From assembly GCA_933228895.1 (NCBI GenBank), contig OW121856.1, positions 114,117,163-114,181,162 on the forward strand: a stretch of DNA of 64,000 nt, in the 5' to 3' direction. Position 1 is the first letter of the stretch. Each line of letters begins with the position of its first letter. Made by a program: the position numbers and the translations under genes. Under the pieces are notes generated by a model. The model was not told where the DNA came from, ran no database searches, and was given only the letters and a program-made list of their open reading frames with translations. Source of the stretch: Platycnemis pennipes. Lineage: Eukaryota > Arthropoda > Insecta > Odonata > Platycnemididae. Of the stretch, positions 23,400 to 33,409 are shown in pieces.

Positions 23400-24330
23400 G
23401 GGAAAGAACTTGATTCTGGGGCTGAGGTATGGTGTACGGATGGCTCCAGAAAAGAAGGAAGAGCGGGAGCTGGGGTCTACAATTGTAGCACACCAAGGAA
23501 GCTCTCAATCCCTCTGGGAAAATCGGTGTTTCATGCAGAGGTATATGCACTTCTGACCTCTGCGTATGCCATTAAAGAGATCGTGATGTTCAACAGACCG
23601 ATACATATGTGCAGGGATAGTTAGGCAGCTCTAAAGGCACTGACATCACCATGGTGCAAATCACGGCTGCTGCAGGTGTGTCGTGAGGCACTCAATGATA
23701 ATAGGCAGATGCGGCAAGATGGAACTTTTCTGGGTGCCTGGTCATGCAGGCATATCCGCAAATGAGATGGCTGATGAGCTGGCAAGGGCCGGTTCCAGCC
23801 GAATTCCGATTGGGCCAGAGCCAATCATACCTATTGCTACGTCAATAGGGACGGCAGAAATTAGAATGTGGGGCTTAGCCCGGCATTCTGAGATCTGGCG
23901 AACCACTCCAAGTCTTAGACAGGCCAAACTACACATAGGAGAACCTAAGCCTGGGCTTGCCAAAAGACTCGTGTCACTGAACAGGGGTCAATTACGAACG
24001 GTAGTGGGACTCCTCATGGGGCACTACCAGGTGATGAGGCACCTGCACTTCATGGGAATCGCAGATTCACCTAGATGCAGGTGGTGCGAAGAAGGGGATG
24101 AAACCACATCCCACATATTATGCGAGTGCCCTGCTGTGATGAGGACTCGGAATAGGTACCTGGGGTCTCCATTTTTGGAACCCAGGGAGGTAAGGGAAAT
24201 CCCCATATGGGCCCTGTTGGCCTTCAGCAAGGCGATTGGGCTACATGGGTGATTTCTCTAGAAGGGTGGTTGGCACAATGGGCCAATGGAAGGCCTAAGT
24301 GCCTCAGGGAGAACTCCACAACGACAATAA
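23400..24330 (+). pseudogene. LINE RNase H and C-terminal zinc-knuckle fragment (I/R1-like)
   Basis: The first frame gives CTDGSRKEGRAGAGVYNC (catalytic Asp at 23439-23441), FHAEVYALL (Glu at 23538-23540) and CRDS followed by a TAG at 23622-23624 where these proteins usually have Gln. After a frameshift near 23700 the frame 23683-24252 continues with FWVPGHAGISANEMADELAR (fourth acidic residue at 23773-23775) and a cysteine/histidine motif CRWCEEGDETTSHILCECPA (about 24077-24136). All four RNase H acidic residues are therefore recognisable, but one stop and one frameshift inactivate it. The reverse transcriptase is missing. This layout is typical of I-clade or related LINEs that carry RNase H. 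Confidence 0.82.
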
Positions 24331-24802
24331 TCTATCTATTTCGTTACAATAAATTAACGCTAGCAATGAAGTAATTTGATGGCACGAATATTGTTCCCCC
24401 GTAAGTTATGCAACTCACATGTACGTCTTCAACGTAACCCGAGAAGGCGTAACCAATTCAGCAAGTTGTCCTCATTACCATGTCCAGGATTTTGCATCTC
24501 TACAAAAATGTGCTAACGAGAGCCCACTGTATTTGGCTGTACCTGCAGGTTTAGAGTTTCCTGAGCAAATGTTCTCAGAGACTGGTGCTATGGTCCAGAT
24601 AGAAGAACCCTCTTGACTGCTGAGCATGTTCAGCAGCCATGTCAGTAATATGTCAATGAGCAATACATTCAGATATGAGCTGCTGAGCATATCCAGCAGC
24701 TCTTATTTCTAAAAAAGAATTTTTAGTATTTACAATGCAAGAGGGCTGATATCTAATTCCAGTGATAATTGTAAGAGTAGCAAAATAAAAGAGTTGTCAC
24801 TA
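24331..24802. other. Intron sequence; small hairpin at 24677-24702
   Basis: GAGCTGCTG and CAGCAGCTC form a 9-bp perfect hairpin with an 8-base loop at 24677-24702. Related CTGCTGAGCATGTTCAGCAG lies at 24617-24636. Nothing coding was recognised. Confidence 0.5.
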
Positions 24803-25067
24803 CAGTAGAACCTCTATTTTACGAAGTTGAAGGGACCCAAAAATTTGATCTTTGTAAATCAGAGGGTTTGTAAATTGGAGGTTATCTTCCACTAACTCCT
24901 CTGTCTCCGGAACTGATGTGTCACCAAAACCAGCTGATCTCCAACAGTAGGAAATAGTTTTTGCAGTGACACTCCCATGCTCTGGCAACACCTCGCACAG
25001 CATGGAGCAATGTCCATGGAGGCACATCATGCACATAAGAGGCTTGATCTGTGACAAATGTACGTCT

Positions 25068-25447
25068 TGTAAGTGCTCCGCTAATTACAAGACTAGTTCC
25101 GGAGAAGGCGCGGTAAGGGAACAAGTCGGCACTCTGTTTTAACGCTTTTATTACACCTCAGTACATGGTGGCCGTAGGCCGCCCAGAGAGAGACTCCCCG
25201 AGACTCTCCTGCTCTCATGCCTCGCCCGACGCCCGCGTCACCCCGTGACCCCTTCGAGGGCTTCCTATTGGCTGGCAATGGCAGTAGCTTTCCATGCTCA
25301 CTGTGCGACTTTCCCTGAGGCCAGATCCCACGGGCAAGGATTCGCAAGGTGTTACAGGAGTCACCTGAACGTGATTCCACATCCGGGAGCTACTATTACC
25401 GGCAGCAAACGCCGGGGCGACGCGAGCCTCGACCGTGCACGCTTACA
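25068..25447 (-). repeat. 3' LTR of the endogenous retrovirus
   Basis: The 380-bp repeat is bounded by TGTAAG...CTTACA. On the minus strand an AATAAAA polyadenylation-like signal lies at 25146-25152. It pairs with 33026-33405. A polypurine tract abuts it. Confidence 0.92.
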
Positions 25448-25463
25448 CCACTCCCCCCCAAAA
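25448..25463 (-). promoter_or_regulatory. Polypurine tract of the endogenous retrovirus
   Basis: Minus-strand TTTTGGGGGGGAGTGG lies immediately upstream of the 3' LTR. It is the likely plus-strand primer for reverse transcription. Confidence 0.75.
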
Positions 25464-26062
25464 GTGAATCGCTGAATAACATGTTGTTATTCAGTGATTC
25501 ATTCAATACCCAATCAGTCAACCAAAATTCTAGAATAAAAGTCAGGTGATACATATGATTATATAGCTATTACAATACAACCCCAAAGATAACACTGTCC
25601 CTGAAAAGTAAGTTCACGAAGCCCTATAAAGTCTCACCACAAAGGTTTACCCATAACCGACATAGTTAATCAAAATAAATTGTATGAAAATGACATAGGG
25701 CAAAAATACATACATATAACTACACGTAGACAGTCCCCATTCATAAAGTCTAAGCACTTATGCAAATTAACACCCACTACATTTTACTACTATTCATGCA
25801 CTGGTTGTTGTCTCTTTAAGGATTATTGTAGAAATCCTTCATCTATTTCACAACGACCTTTTATATCACTTTTATCATACAGTCCATTTAAACCTTTTAT
25901 TTTGACAAGTTCAAGTGAAATCCTTCATCACATCACTATCAACACATAGACACCAAACTTATTCATCTCAATGATGTGTTTATTTTTCTTGGAATTAGTG
26001 GAATAATAAGTCCCGTTCCTGAAAGTAACATACCGCTGTAAGACATTGCATCTACTCCAACC
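25464..26062 (-). other. Untranslated region between env and the 3' LTR
   Basis: About 600 bases of AT-rich retroviral sequence without a recognised gene. Confidence 0.6.
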
Positions 26063-27952
26063 TCACGCATCATTCCTAATTAATTCTTCGGGCCCTGCAC
26101 CCCCTTCTTCAGCTGGGGCTTCCAAGCTAGATAGCATGACGCGCACATTCTTCGCATCAACTATCCCTATCCTCCTCTTCCTTTCGACCGCTCTACCGCC
26201 ACATTTACTAATCAGCAATGGCCGCTTCCAGTACAAATATAATATGAGAATTGTTATCCCAATGGCGCTCCCTACCCCCCCAATGATTTCCCAATTTCCA
26301 TTATGAGTAGAGGTGCTAACTGCTCGCAGTCTCCCTACCCATTTAGTAAAATCCACTGAGCGCCTGTGTGTCATTAATTCCCGTCCCAGCTCGTCTCGCA
26401 GACCCTCCAGATTTGAGTCATTTCCAATATCTAGGCCGCCTTCATCGTCGACTATCCTAACATCCGGGAGGACTATTTCTAACAATTTACCCTTTATTTC
26501 GCTCCGTTGGTATCCACTAGCCAATAACTTAAAATTGCTTCCCACTATGTCACAGTGGCTGACATTCGTAATTAGCCCGCTCCCCTCGAGTCGACGAGAG
26601 TCTGGCCTATTCGCAGTAGCCGCATTCCGACACGCGACTGTGATATGGGATGGGCTTGGAATTGCGTAAATCCACCCTTGATTCACTCGTTCAAAATATG
26701 GCTCAGTGAAATTAATTCCTTCCCTTTCACATCCCGCAGCTCCTCTTCCCAGAAACAAATCATACTCGCAACTCTTCCACGACCCAGTTCGCAAAACAAA
26801 CTTTGTCGGACAGGTATAAATTTGCCCCTTTTTACATTCAGCCATCTCGTCTTCATTTAAAACTGCATAATATGACCGATCCCCGTTCACTAACAACGTG
26901 TCCCTAACCCTCCATTTTCCAAAAACCATCAGTTTTTGATGCCAAACTGGGAAAGACTTCAGTTTATAGTGTTCAAATAGGCTATCCTTACTTCCCAAAG
27001 GGATTTCTACAACTAACCGCAGCCGGTCTTTGACCACTACAGCCGATGCTTTCGCCATGCTGTAATAAAAATACAGTGACTCATGGTCACAAGGAGCTAA
27101 CATATGGAGTGGGGGATTTAGATTATCACGAATCCTTTTGACCATTTCTAAAAACTTTCCAGGGGGAACCAAAGCACTACTAAGTCTACTATACACGCTG
27201 TTTTCTAGCGACATCCGTAGCCCCACAAGGTCAATCCTAATATTTACAAGGACATGCCCGATCTGCCTCAATGCCTCCTCGGTCCCTATCAGTTGCTTCA
27301 ACTCTCGGTTGGCCTCTGCTAATCCCTGAATTAATTTTCGGCTGTTGTTCGCTTCGCTAATCAATTCCGAAACTAAATTTCGTAGGAATCGTGTGTTGTT
27401 AGTCACCCTCTCCTCTAATCCTGCTATCACTATGATTTGGTTGTCCAACTCTCCCCGCAATCCCGCACCCTCCTGCTCTAATTTATTGATCTTCTCTTCA
27501 ATCCGGTGAAGATCCTGTTCATCCAGCGTTCCGAAAACAGTTTTTAATACTTGGCCCCCAAAATTGATCCAGCCTCGTCTGTTCCGTCGTTTCTCGACCA
27601 GATCCACTAATGTTTCCATTTCCTCCTTGACATGTTGGTATTCCCTATTCATCCTTTCTAGTGCCAAGAGATAACCCCGATTAAAACTCTGCCTAGCTTC
27701 CCCTTCCATCCTAGCTTTTACGTCATCGAAAATTTGTCTCACCCTTTTATACTCGTCTTTCATGGCACCCAGATCAAAATTTGTTACTACCATCCACGAA
27801 TGTTCAGTTAAAATTACATCTCGCTGTCTTTCAAATAATATACCACTTTTTAATGGTGTCACTTCTTGGCCCCTAATAGGATCCAACCCACACCCCACCC
27901 CCCACAACAGCCAAAACAAATATTTTAAGGATCCTCTTCTTCCTCCTCCCAT
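26063..27952 (-). CDS. env: Intact env (F-like envelope glycoprotein) of the endogenous retrovirus
   Basis: The uninterrupted 629-residue frame has an N-terminal hydrophobic segment (about residues 8-22), a likely signal peptide. A furin-type site RRNRR (122-126) is followed by GWINFGGQVLKTVFG, which resembles the fusion-peptide region of insect retroviral envelopes and baculovirus F proteins. Coiled-coil-like heptads lie at about 145-270. Cys-containing ectodomain, several N-glycosylation sequons (such as NNT, NFT, NVS), a transmembrane segment (about 552-575) and a 54-residue cytoplasmic tail follow. The first 28 bases overlap the last pol frame. Expression would normally need a spliced mRNA; no splice site was assigned. 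Membrane fusion function is inferred from the family only. Confidence 0.88.
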   Translation of the reverse strand: MGGGRRGSLKYLFWLLWGVGCGLDPIRGQEVTPLKSGILFERQRDVILTEHSWMVVTNFDLGAMKDEYKRVRQIFDDVKARMEGEARQSFNRGYLLALERMNREYQHVKEEMETLVDLVEKRRNRRGWINFGGQVLKTVFGTLDEQDLHRIEEKINKLEQEGAGLRGELDNQIIVIAGLEERVTNNTRFLRNLVSELISEANNSRKLIQGLAEANRELKQLIGTEEALRQIGHVLVNIRIDLVGLRMSLENSVYSRLSSALVPPGKFLEMVKRIRDNLNPPLHMLAPCDHESLYFYYSMAKASAVVVKDRLRLVVEIPLGSKDSLFEHYKLKSFPVWHQKLMVFGKWRVRDTLLVNGDRSYYAVLNEDEMAECKKGQIYTCPTKFVLRTGSWKSCEYDLFLGRGAAGCEREGINFTEPYFERVNQGWIYAIPSPSHITVACRNAATANRPDSRRLEGSGLITNVSHCDIVGSNFKLLASGYQRSEIKGKLLEIVLPDVRIVDDEGGLDIGNDSNLEGLRDELGRELMTHRRSVDFTKWVGRLRAVSTSTHNGNWEIIGGVGSAIGITILILYLYWKRPLLISKCGGRAVERKRRIGIVDAKNVRVMLSSLEAPAEEGGAGPEELIRNDA

Positions 27953-28371
27953 CGTGTCAGCGCCTCCCGCGGGCGTAGGTAATAGCGATGAGAGGGTGCA
28001 GGCGGGGGAATCACGTAGGGAGGGGACAACTCACCACGTCCCCTTCTCGGACGTAAACGGTATGGACCACGATGGGTGAGGGGAGGGGGATGAGGGGCGG
28101 TGACTCCTTCCACCTCCAGCGGGGAGGCGGTGTCTTCTTGATGAGGGACAGGGGGTGGGGGGGAATGGGCAGCACTGGGGTGAGCGGGGAGGTCCTCTAT
28201 GGCAATGGTGTCTCCTCTCTCCGCGCTGATATCTCCCCCTCCTGCGTCCTGAGTCACCAGGGATTCCCCTCGGCCTTCCACCCACTCGTCCTCCCACTCA
28301 GGGGGGGTCGGAGTAGCTGGCTCCGGAACTCGCGCGGTTTCTTCTTGGCCGCCCCCAGGGTCGATCACCAA
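27925..28371 (-). pseudogene. pol C-terminal tail in a shifted frame
   Basis: Proline-rich frame ending in YRLRPRRGRGE and YYLRPREAL, motifs common at the end of gypsy pol. It is out of frame with the preceding integrase frame (28298-28873) and has no ATG start, implying a frameshift close to the C-run on this strand (28386-28393). It ends 28 bases inside env. Confidence 0.6.
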
Positions 28372-28873
28372 GATTCACTACTTCAGGGGGGGGAACAGGA
28401 CCGTGATAAGGTTTAACACGACTTATGTGCACAATAAGGGTTCGAAATGGAAGCTCCAACAGTAGGTTGCACTTTGAAGTTACCTTCAACACGCGATACG
28501 GTCCCTTCCACGGTCTATGAAACTTTTTCACTTGCCCTACCTTGAAACAAGGGTCACTTAAAAATACGTAGTCACCTTCTCTATATTCCCTTATCTTACC
28601 CTTTCCTCTCAAAGTTTCCCTCCTTCGCCTCACCGCTAACTGATCATTACGGGCGCATTGTTTCCACATTCCTTTCAACCTTTCTCGTAGCCCCGTCACA
28701 CCAGGGTGTTCCTTTCCTGGGCTAATCGTTTGGAAACGAGTGAAAGGTGATGCCATCTGTTTTCCAAACACCAACTCGTGTGGGGTGAACCCAGTGCTCC
28801 TGTGTTTACTTGTGTTATATGCCGTCACGGCAAATGCGAGGTGCTTGTCCCAGTCGTCGTTTCGTACGTTCAC
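28298..28873 (-). pseudogene. pol: pol fragment: integrase C-terminal domain (GPY/F)
   Basis: Frame downstream of the TGA at 28919-28921. It contains WDKHLAFAVTAYNTSKHRST (end of the catalytic core) and FHRPWKGPYRVLKVTSKCNL, the GPY/F module of gypsy integrases, then HISRVKPYHG. It stops where the frame changes to the proline-rich tail. Confidence 0.85.
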
Positions 28874-28918
28874 GTAATGGCTAAGAATCTTTGCGATTGT
28901 CCGATGAACCCTCTCAAC

Positions 28919-30556
28919 TCAGCCATTGCACTCTGGGTGGAACGGGGAAGTCCTTAGTTGTTTTACCTTCAATAGCCTACAAATCTGTCGGAACAGATCG
29001 GACATAAAGTTAGTCCCCTGATCCGTAAGCAATAACTCCGGTACTCCGAATTTCAATATCCAATGTTTTACCAGCGCGACGGATACGGTTTCGGCAGTTT
29101 GGTCGGGCAGCGGCACCATTACCAAGTATCTTGTAAAATGATCTAAAATAGATAAAATATATCGGTTCCCCTCGGCTGTCTTATGGAGAACGCCAATTAG
29201 GTCCAGGGCCAGGAACCCAAAAGGTCTTTCCGCCGCTGGTAGTGCCTGTAGAGGGGCCCTACACTTACCGTAAGGGCTTCGCTGGCTACAGGCTATACAG
29301 CACTTCATATACTCCTTGACATCCCCCAAAATCGTTGGCCACCAGTAATCCCTTCGGACCCTACTCGCGGTGGCATGTACTCCTTGATGACCCGATAGTA
29401 TGTGATCATGACACTGGCGCAAGACTCTCTCTCTGCAATTTCGTGGTACCACTATTTTATCTCCTCCCTTGTGTCTTTTAAAAATAACATCCCCAACAAC
29501 AACGAAGTTAGTTTCCCTCCCCCACTTTATACATTCGGGGTCTCGTTTCTGCTCTTCTCCAAAATTAATTATTTCTTCGGCAGACGCGTGGCAAACCTTC
29601 CTGCTCAAGGCGTCAGCATTTGCATGGTTTTTTCCTGGCCTGTGGACCACCTGGTAATCATATTCACCCAGTCTTAATGTCCACCTCATTAATCGACTGT
29701 TGGGGTCCTTTAAACCGAATAGCCACGTGAGCGCTGCGTGGTCCGTCACAATGGTAAATTTTCGTCCTAGAACATAATTTCTAAATTGAGTGACAGCCCA
29801 AATTACTCCAACCAACTCCTTCTCTGTCGTGGTATAATTCAGCTCAGATTTCTTCAGTTGTCGTGAGGCAAATGCTACCGGATGTTCCTCCCCGTTGATC
29901 ACTTGAGACAGGACGGCCCCTATTGCGAAATTACTCGTATCTGTCGAGATGATAAAAGGCAAAGAGAAATCTGGGTACACCAATACGGGACTGCTCGTAA
30001 TTGCTGTTTTTAAATTTTCTACTGCGTCGTCACACTCCGGAGTCCAAACGAATGCGGTACCCTTTCTTAACAGCGATGTAAGCGGCCGGGCGAGAACCGC
30101 ATAGTTTCCGATGAACCGACGGTAATAATTTGTTAGGCCCAAAAAGGATTGAGTCTCCTTCACTGTTTTCGGAGTAGGGAATTCCCTTACCGCTGAGACC
30201 TTGCTAGGGTCCGGAAAAATACCCTTTGCACTAATAATGTGGCCCAAATATTTCACTTGCGGGAGGGCGAAGTGGCATTTAGACAATTTCAATGACAATC
30301 CTGCTGTATCTAGCCTCTCAAACACTCGGCCCAAACGCCCAGCGTGTTCCTTTATTGAACCACTAAAAACGATGACATCATCGAGATAAACTAAGCATTC
30401 CGTAGGAGTCATACCTCTAAAAACTCCGTCCATAAATCGTTGGAATACGCTAGGGCCGTTTTTGAGACCATAAGGTGTTCTGGTATATTCATATAATCCA
30501 TTGAATGCATGTCCACGTACTATAAATGCAGTTTTCTCACGCGACTCTGGAGCCAT
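28919..30556 (-). pseudogene. pol: pol fragment: reverse transcriptase, RNase H, integrase core
   Basis: A 545-codon open frame holds the rest of the reverse transcriptase (catalytic YLDDVIVF), RNase H (ISTDTSNFAIGAVLSQ) and the integrase, with its HHCC zinc finger (HDHILSGHQG ... CCIACSQRS) and first two catalytic Asp residues (ALDLIG, LLTDQGTNF). The frame ends at a TGA (28919-28921) two codons before the expected catalytic Glu of the D,D(35)E triad, which is found in the next open segment. The upstream reverse transcriptase half is in another frame (30580-31992). Enzyme roles are those known for Ty3/gypsy pol. Confidence 0.9.
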
Positions 30557-30579
30557 CGGAATTTGATGGTAGCCCGCAG

Positions 30580-31992
30580 TTAAATCAAGTGTGGTGAAAT
30601 ACCTACACCCCCCAAATAGTCTAGTGTTTCAGTAATGTTAGGCAGGGGGTAAACGTCAGGCTTCGTGATTGCATTTAACGCGCGGAAATCTATGCAAAAC
30701 CGATACTTCGGCCCTCCATCCTCAGACTTTTTCGGGACAATCACTACGGGCGAGGCCCAGGGGTTATGACTTGGCACTATTATTCCCCCTTCTAATTGTT
30801 CCTTCACGAAATCGTCTATTAATGGCTTCAAGTGATGGGGGGTCCGGTAGGGTCTTCTGTAAATTGGCTGGGCATCGCCAGTGGGAATGTGGTGTTCTAC
30901 CAAGTGCGTGGCCGGGGGCGTCCACGATGGCGAGAACAAATGACCATACCTCTCGATTAACGGCTGCAATACCGATTGTTCCTCAATGTCTAGATGGGAC
31001 AACTTCCTTGCAATCTCGTCCATAAAATCATCCTCCCCAGCCTTACACACGGAAATATATGTGTCCCGGTCACTCCCCTTCCCTCGCACAGCACCTTCGT
31101 TCCACCCATTATTTATTGTCTCCTCCACATCGCTCACTATCGCGATCACTGTACCCTTATTCAGAGTTACATCTATCATTCCAAAGTTACTTACTTGGAT
31201 CTTAGCACTTCCCTCCCCGTTCACCTTACAAACAGATCTGGCCACCCAGCAGTCGTCCACTTCCAGCGCCGATTCAACCATGCATTCCTGACCCACTTTC
31301 CAGCCGCCACCAAGGGGAAGGTTCATGAGACGGGCACTCCGTGCTGGGATGACCTCTGCTGTCACGAGCCGCACCGGAAAATTTACCCGGGGGCGGCGCC
31401 ATTCCTTCCCCGCGTCCCCAGGCTCCTTCGCCGCGACCCTTGTCGTCGCATCGCTCGGTCTTTCCTCCGCCATTTTTGCTTCTCTCCCCCTCCACGCCGC
31501 CGAAGCCACGCCTCCCGTCCTTATCTCCATCGCTGGCGGTCCCGCCTCCGCCTTATTGGGGGGGGTGGCCAGCTCGCCAACCTCCCTCCGCGGCGTAATC
31601 TCCGCGTGCTCCGACCCTCCACTCTCGGTCAGGCAAACTATTCTCCCACCCAGTTTGAGTTCGCCCCTTTTCACGTCAATTATTGCCCCATTTTCACGGA
31701 GGAAGTCGATTCCTAAAATTCCTTCATGACCCCCCAAACTGTCTACGACCTGAGCCCTTAAGTTATACACACTATCCCCAAATCCCAACGGAACCACCAC
31801 CTCTCCGAAGTTCCAAATGAGCCCTCCATTTAATCCCCTTATCCTGAACTTGGACCTTTTTGGTATTCGCCCCCCACAGCACCTTTTAGTTAAAAGGCTC
31901 ATTTGCGCTCCTGTATCAACTAACATTTGCCGCTGCATGCCCCCACACGTCACAGTCACGGCCAAGTCCTTCACTTCCCCCTCAAGGTGCAC
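30580..31992 (-). pseudogene. pol: pol fragment: protease and first half of reverse transcriptase
   Basis: Open frame of 470 codons. The aspartic protease motif MLVDTGAQMSLL lies at about residues 23-34. A long linker of low conservation leads to the reverse transcriptase entry (RRPYRTPHHLKPLIDDFVKE, then WASPVVIVPKKS and FCIDFRALNAI). The frame is lost at about 30600, next to a G-run on this strand, and family-typical sequence resumes in a different frame. This is consistent with a one-base slip in the homopolymer. It is in the -1 frame relative to gag. Confidence 0.88.
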
Positions 31993-32009
31993 ACACGGGA
32001 GGACAACCT

Positions 32010-32954
32010 TTAATTGGGGCCGTTGCGGGCGGCTCGCTCGGCCCCGGAACCGTTTAACGGCATCTCAGCCCGCTGGCTAAAACTACTCCGTCCTTGCGCC
32101 CGGCAGCTTCGGGCCCAGTGTCCTACCCTCCCGCAGTTAAAACACTGCATTCTACCCCTCTGTTTGCAGTCCCTTGCGAGGTGCCCAGGACGGCCACAAG
32201 CGTGACAGGCTCCATCACGAACAGCGAAAATTTTTCCTTCCTCTCGACCCTCCTTCTCCGGCTGAACCCTCCGCTCGGCCTCCCGCACGCGCACAGCTAC
32301 GGAGACAGCGGCGTCAAACATCTCCGGCATTGCGAGGCGCGTGTGCTCCCCCACCCTGCCGGGCAGGCCGTTTAGGAAGGCGTCCAAAGCCCTCTCGTCA
32401 GCCTCCGACCGGCGAGCAGCAGCCACAGCTGGATCATCCTCCTCCTTCCATGTATGGCTATTTATCTCGCGGATGCGGTCGGCGAACTCCTCTATTGGCT
32501 CCCCTGGGCCCATTTGCACGTTCGCCAGCATTTCCCTGTAAAACCTCCTATTTTTCACCCCCTGATATCTCTCCAACAACACATTCTTTGCTTCGGTGTA
32601 GTTCAAGGCCTCCCCAGCCCTCGTCTTCGCCCTCAGGAGATCCGCGGCCCCTCCACGTGTGGGAAGTGTGACCGCGCTTAGCCTGTCCTCATCATGCCAG
32701 CCACCCAACCTTCCCACTTGTTCTAATTGGGAGAAGAACGCTTCAACGTTTTCCCCTGTGGATCCCGAAAAACTTTCAATCGCCGATATCAATGAATACG
32801 ACTTCCTCGAGTTCTCCCCGGCCACATCTATTGTACGGGCTCTAAAGATCGCGTTTTCTTCTTTTAGGGGCCGCAGTTGCGTACAAAGTTCATCCACCGC
32901 CTGTTGGAGCTCCATTTCACGACCCGATAAACTAACGCGGCTCGCCATTGTCAC
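32010..32954 (-). CDS. gag: gag of the endogenous retrovirus
   Basis: 314-residue open frame starting 50 bases after the primer site. The capsid-like segment (about 55-230, including [20 protein letters not shown]) is followed by two CCHC zinc knuckles: [14 protein letters not shown] (250-263) and [14 protein letters not shown] (271-284), which would bind the RNA genome. The frame has no stop or shift. It ends close to the start of the pol frame, which is in the -1 frame. Confidence 0.9.
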   Translation of the reverse strand: MTMASRVSLSGREMELQQAVDELCTQLRPLKEENAIFRARTIDVAGENSRKSYSLISAIESFSGSTGENVEAFFSQLEQVGRLGGWHDEDRLSAVTLPTRGGAADLLRAKTRAGEALNYTEAKNVLLERYQGVKNRRFYREMLANVQMGPGEPIEEFADRIREINSHTWKEEDDPAVAAARRSEADERALDAFLNGLPGRVGEHTRLAMPEMFDAAVSVAVRVREAERRVQPEKEGREEGKIFAVRDGACHACGRPGHLARDCKQRGRMQCFNCGRVGHWARSCRAQGRSSFSQRAEMPLNGSGAERAARNGPN

Positions 32955-33003
32955 TCACCTTTCCACGACTTGGTATTACCGCGCTTCTCAACGCCTTGAG
33001 ACT

Positions 33004-33022
33004 AATCCCACTTCTGACACCA
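33004..33022 (-). promoter_or_regulatory. Primer-binding site, tRNA-Leu
   Basis: Minus-strand TGGTGTCAGAAGTGGGATT is complementary to the 3' end of tRNA-Leu of the type ...AATCCCACTYCTGACA plus CCA. Three bases separate it from the 5' LTR. Confidence 0.75.
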
Positions 33023-33025
33023 AAT

Positions 33026-33405
33026 TGTAAGCGCTCCGCTAATTACAAGACTAGGTCCGGAGAAGGCGCGGTAAGGGAACAAGTCGGCGCTCTGTTTTAA
33101 CGCTTTTATTACACCTCAGTACATGTTGGCCGTAGGCCGCCCAGAGAGAGACTCCCCGAGACTCTCCTGCTCTCATGCCTCGCCCGACGCCCGCGTCACC
33201 CCGTGACCCCTTCGAGGGCTTCTTATTGGCCGGCAATGGCAGTAGCTTTCCATGCTCACTGTGCGACTTTCCCTGAGGCCAGATCCCACGGGCAAGGATT
33301 CGCAAGGTGTTACAGGAGTCACCTGAACGTGATTCCACATCCGGGAGCTACTATTACCGGCAGCAAACGCCGGGGCGACGCGAGCCTCGACCGTGCACGC
33401 TTACA
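33026..33405 (-). repeat. 5' LTR of the endogenous retrovirus
   Basis: The 380-bp partner of 25068-25447, differing at about six sites by eye. Bounded by TGTAAG...CTTACA and followed by GTCT, the second copy of the target duplication. Confidence 0.92.
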
Positions 33406-33409
33406 GTCT

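Larger units (their letters stand above)
25068..33405 (-). mobile_element. Complete env-bearing Ty3/gypsy-type endogenous retrovirus
   Basis: Two 380-bp LTRs in the same orientation flank gag, pol and env on the minus strand, with a 4-bp target duplication GTCT at 25064-25067 and 33406-33409. The LTRs differ at about six positions by eye (near 98.4% identity), so insertion is fairly recent. A tRNA-Leu primer site and polypurine tract are present. Two CCHC knuckles in gag distinguish it from classic Drosophila errantiviruses. Gag and env are open, while pol carries at least three lesions (near 30600, at 28919-28921 and near 28380), so this copy cannot make a complete pol protein. Confidence 0.92.

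Noticed and set aside
28031..28416. Two further frames overlapping the proline-rich pol tail
   Set aside because: Low-complexity composition leaves several frames open. Only 27925-28371 carries the LRPR motifs expected at the end of pol.
30994..31729. Plus-strand open frames of 118-240 residues opposite pol
   Set aside because: They are antisense to retroviral pol and have no family signature.
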